DNA from: Cognatiluteimonas sedimenti
GTDB taxonomy: Bacteria > Pseudomonadota > Gammaproteobacteria > Xanthomonadales > Xanthomonadaceae
DNA: 64,000 bases
Reading direction: 5' to 3'
Assembly (NCBI RefSeq): GCF_022808325.1
Contig: NZ_JALGCL010000003.1
Coordinates: 274,236-338,235, forward strand
In this document: one piece after another, positions 61,537 to 64,000 of the stretch
Layout of the letters: every line of letters starts with the position of its first letter
Position numbering within the stretch: position 1 is the first letter of the stretch
Made by a program: the position numbers and the translations under genes
Notes under the pieces: model-generated
Told to the model about the DNA's origin: nothing
The model's input: the letters and a program-made list of their open reading frames with translations, nothing else
Database searches by the model: none

Positions 61537-62550
61537 TCAGGCGCCGTGCACGCCGTCGATCTCCACGCACAGGTCGCGCCGGCAGATCGCGGCATGCAGC
61601 AGGAAGTGCGGCACGCGCCCGCCGAAGCGCGCCTGCAACGCCGCGGCCACCGTCGCCAGGTCGTCGCGGTCGCGCACGTACACCTTCAGCCGGGTGCCGG
61701 CGCCGAACTGCGGCGGCAACGCCGGCTGCCGCTGGCGCGCCGCGCCGAGCAGGGCATCGAAGTTGGCGAAGGTTTCCTCCAGCTGCGCCAGCAACGCGCC
61801 GGCGTGCTGGGTCGCATGGCCGACCACGCTGGCGGTGCCCGACAGCAGCAGCGGCATCGCATCGGCGGTCGGTGGCAGCATCGCGCGGGCGAAACTCGGC
61901 GGCTGCGGGCCGTAGGTGCGCGGATAGCGGTAGGCGCTGAGCTGGCGCGGATTCTCCACCGGGCGGCCGGGGGCGGCGGCCGACAGCCAGTAGATCTGCA
62001 GCACGCGGGCGTCGTCGCAGCGCCCGATCGCGGTTGCCGCCGGCAGCAGCGACGGATCGAACGTGCCCAGCCCGCGGGCGCGGCCGACGCAGAACTGGCG
62101 GTAGCGCTCGGCGTCGCCGTCGCCCAGGGTGATGGCGTCGAGGTAGTTCCAGATCCGCAGCAGGTGCGGGGTGGCGCTGTCGCGCAGGAATCCGGTCAGG
62201 CGCGCGTAGGCGTGCGCGGCGGCGCCGCTGATGCCGCCGTCGTCGGCATGGGCGCCTTCGTCGACCTCGATCACGCCGAACGACAGCGTACCGTCGCTGG
62301 CCCAGGCGATCTCGCCGTCGCGGCCGCTGGCGACCGGCCTGCCGGTGCGCCAGACCTCGTACGGTGCGATGCCGTCGTGCGGTTGCAGCGGCACGTGCAG
62401 GTAGCGCGGATCCTCGAGCCGCTGCGGCGCGGCGTCGCCGAAGCCGAACACGGCGAGCACGTCGGCGCCGGCGAGCAGCGGGCACGGCGTGTCGGCGGCG
62501 ACGTAGTCGACCGCCAGCCTCGGCGCCAGCGTCCCCGGCAGCGGTTGCAT
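61537..62550 (-). CDS. xanB2: XanB2-like chorismatase (hydroxybenzoate synthase)
   Basis: Hydrolyses chorismate to 3- and/or 4-hydroxybenzoate, the precursors of xanthomonadin and coenzyme Q in Xanthomonas. The 337 aa start at ATG 62550; a GTG at 62559 overlapping the upstream stop (GTGA) would add three residues. The segment RIWNYLDAITLGDGDAERYR followed by QFCVGRARGLG is the FkbO/Hyg5/XanB2 family core, and the C-terminal FLLHAAICRRDLCVEIDGVH is also conserved. It is coupled to the flavoprotein gene. Confidence 0.88.
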   Translation of the reverse strand: MQPLPGTLAPRLAVDYVAADTPCPLLAGADVLAVFGFGDAAPQRLEDPRYLHVPLQPHDGIAPYEVWRTGRPVASGRDGEIAWASDGTLSFGVIEVDEGAHADDGGISGAAAHAYARLTGFLRDSATPHLLRIWNYLDAITLGDGDAERYRQFCVGRARGLGTFDPSLLPAATAIGRCDDARVLQIYWLSAAAPGRPVENPRQLSAYRYPRTYGPQPPSFARAMLPPTADAMPLLLSGTASVVGHATQHAGALLAQLEETFANFDALLGAARQRQPALPPQFGAGTRLKVYVRDRDDLATVAAALQARFGGRVPHFLLHAAICRRDLCVEIDGVHGA

Positions 62551-62555
62551 CACGC

Positions 62556-63938
62556 TCACGGATTGCCCGCCTGCAGCGTATCGCCGGAAAACCCGGCAGC
62601 GGCCTGGCGCCGGCGCCGCCACCAGCCGCGCAACGCCGACGGCGCCAGCCCCAGCGCGGTCAGCGCATACACCAGGCGGAACAGGCGCAGCTTGCGCAGC
62701 ACCACGGCATTGTCGAACACGTCGCCGGCCAGCATGGAGATCACCGCCGATTCCAGTTGCCAGCGGTTGCTCGGGTGGGCGAACAGGTGCTCCATCACCG
62801 GCGTGTTGAAGCGGTGGATGAACCAGGAGAAGTGCTTCAGCCCGCGGCGCAGGCGCGCGTCCATCGCGCGCTGCAAGGCGGGTTCCCGCGCCGGCTCGCG
62901 CAGTGCGCCGTCGACCACGTCCGCCGCCTGTTCGGCGCTGTTCATGCCCAGGTACACGCCCGAGGAAAACACCGGGTCGATGAAGGCGAAGGCATCGCCG
63001 ACCATCACCCAGCCCGGGCCGTGCATGCGAGAGCAGGCGTAGGAGTAATTGCCGGTCACGTGCACCGGCGCCACCCGTTGCGCAGCCGCCATCCGCGCCC
63101 ACACCGACGGCGTGGCGCGCAGCGTCTGCATCAGGAAGCTTTCATTGTCGCCGCGGCGCTGCTTCAGGTAGTCCGGCCAGCACACGGCTCCGATGCTCAT
63201 GACGTCGCCCGGCAGCGGGATCAGCCAGATCCAGCCATGCTCGAAGCGCTCGACGGTGATGTTGCCGGCGTCGGCGCCCTCGCGCCGGGCGACGCCGCTG
63301 AAGTGGCTGAAGATCGCCGCCGACTGGTGCTGGCTGCTCTTGCGCTTGAGCCGGAGCCGGTTGCCGAGGAAGGTGTCGCGGCCGCTGGCATCGACCACGT
63401 AGCGCGGGCGGAACGCCAGCGCCGCGCCGTCGGCGGCGCGCGCGTGCACGGCCTGCGGGCGGCCGTCGTCGCCGAACTCGACCCGTTCCACCGCCACGCG
63501 TTGTCTTGCATCCACGCCGCAGGCCAGCGCGTGCTCGAACAGGAGCTGGTCGAAATCCTCGCGCCGCACCTGGTAGGCGTGGCCGAACTGCGGCTCGATC
63601 GCGCGCTCGAAGCGGAACACGTTGGTGCTGCCGGCATCGTCCTGCAGCGGGAAGTCGGCGCCGGGCTTGAACACGCCGATCGCGTGCACCTGTTCCAGCA
63701 CGCCCAGCCGCGCCAGGATCGGCAGGTTCATCGGCAACAGCGACTCGCCGATGTGGAAGCGCGGGTGCGCGGCCTTCTCCAGCAGCACCACGCTCCAGCC
63801 GCGGCGCGCCAGCAGCGTGGCCGCGGTGCTGCCGGCCGGGCCGCCGCCGATGACCAGCACGTCCACCGGCGTGGGGGCCGCGGCGACCGCATCCGTGGCG
63901 GCGGTGGCGTGGGTCGCGGCGGGGTCTGCGGTCATCAT
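62556..63938 (-). CDS. FAD-dependent oxidoreductase, tryptophan-halogenase family
   Basis: The 460 aa start at ATG 63938. The FAD motif is VLVIGGGPAGSTAATLLARR; the second glycine motif is GDAFAFIDPVFSSGVYLGM. RFHIGESLLPMNLPILARLG is the loop characteristic of the halogenase/geranylgeranyl-reductase family. A halogenase WxWxIP motif is only partly kept as WIWLIPL. In xanthomonadin clusters such genes accompany xanB2. Bromination is not shown by sequence. The start lies 62 bp from the window edge. Confidence 0.88.
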   Translation of the reverse strand: MMTADPAATHATAATDAVAAAPTPVDVLVIGGGPAGSTAATLLARRGWSVVLLEKAAHPRFHIGESLLPMNLPILARLGVLEQVHAIGVFKPGADFPLQDDAGSTNVFRFERAIEPQFGHAYQVRREDFDQLLFEHALACGVDARQRVAVERVEFGDDGRPQAVHARAADGAALAFRPRYVVDASGRDTFLGNRLRLKRKSSQHQSAAIFSHFSGVARREGADAGNITVERFEHGWIWLIPLPGDVMSIGAVCWPDYLKQRRGDNESFLMQTLRATPSVWARMAAAQRVAPVHVTGNYSYACSRMHGPGWVMVGDAFAFIDPVFSSGVYLGMNSAEQAADVVDGALREPAREPALQRAMDARLRRGLKHFSWFIHRFNTPVMEHLFAHPSNRWQLESAVISMLAGDVFDNAVVLRKLRLFRLVYALTALGLAPSALRGWWRRRRQAAAGFSGDTLQAGNP

Positions 63939-64000
63939 CCTGAATGTCGAGGCGGGCGGCGAGTGCGCATGATAGCGGGCGCCGATGATCGCGGCCGGAC

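Overview
The window is about 70% GC, densely packed and mostly chromosomal housekeeping DNA. Gene content and order (glyQ-cupin-glyS, tamA-tamB, tatABC, rsmG-parA-parB, an XanB2-like chorismatase next to a flavin oxidoreductase) and the dispersed short repeats point to the gammaproteobacterial family Xanthomonadaceae (Lysobacter/Luteimonas/Xanthomonas group). The genus cannot be fixed from the sequence alone. No rRNA, tRNA or CRISPR array was seen.

Layout. 1-2033: the proximal end of a chromosomal integron. It has an integron integrase (intI, + strand), an attI region, one complete cassette with its attC site, and a second cassette cut by the left edge; this DNA is visibly less GC-rich. 2188-11518 (minus): tamB-tamA (outer-membrane assembly) and glyS-cupin-glyQ. 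11.7-18.5 kb: glutamine amidotransferase, membrane proteins, tatABC, a SYLF protein, hemH and an alpha/beta hydrolase. 18.5-22.3 kb: a metallopeptidase gene whose 3' end is tandemly copied, then rdgC, ttcA and a YdcH-like protein. 22.3-34.8 kb: plsB with a coupled lipoprotein, class B-like acid phosphatase, rep, tdk, an ECF sigma factor with a Ser/Thr kinase-TPR protein, and mutM. 34.9-37.4 kb: two secreted proteins with lower GC that look acquired. 37.7-44.3 kb: fatty-acid desaturase, EF-hand protein, M13 peptidase, acs, rpmBG. 44.6-50.2 kb (minus): rsmG and parA-parB, then a sugar/lipid modification set (methyltransferase, epimerase, GT2, LAB_N). 50.3-64 kb: phosphopantetheinyl transferase and AMP-ligase, xthA, ltaE, aldehyde dehydrogenase, gamma carbonic anhydrase, aroE, hemB, a PA-domain metalloprotease with a coupled small secreted protein, and at the right edge an XanB2-like chorismatase with a halogenase-family flavoprotein.

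Several genes work together. TamA/TamB form one translocation machine, TatABC another. GlyQ/GlyS form one tetrameric synthetase. ParA/ParB segregate the chromosome. The ECF sigma factor probably signals with its neighbouring kinase. The PPTase, AMP-ligase, chorismatase and flavoprotein fit aryl-polyene (xanthomonadin-type) pigment synthesis. Many genes overlap by 4 nt (ATGA/GTGA), showing translational coupling.

The most notable non-genic content is the integron end; the 163-bp tandem copies of the metallopeptidase 3' end with related linkers at two other loci; a palindromic repeat with a conserved core but different arms at two sites; two REPIN-like inverted dimers with identical 26-nt arms; and two short repeats inserted in frame inside tamB and rdgC.
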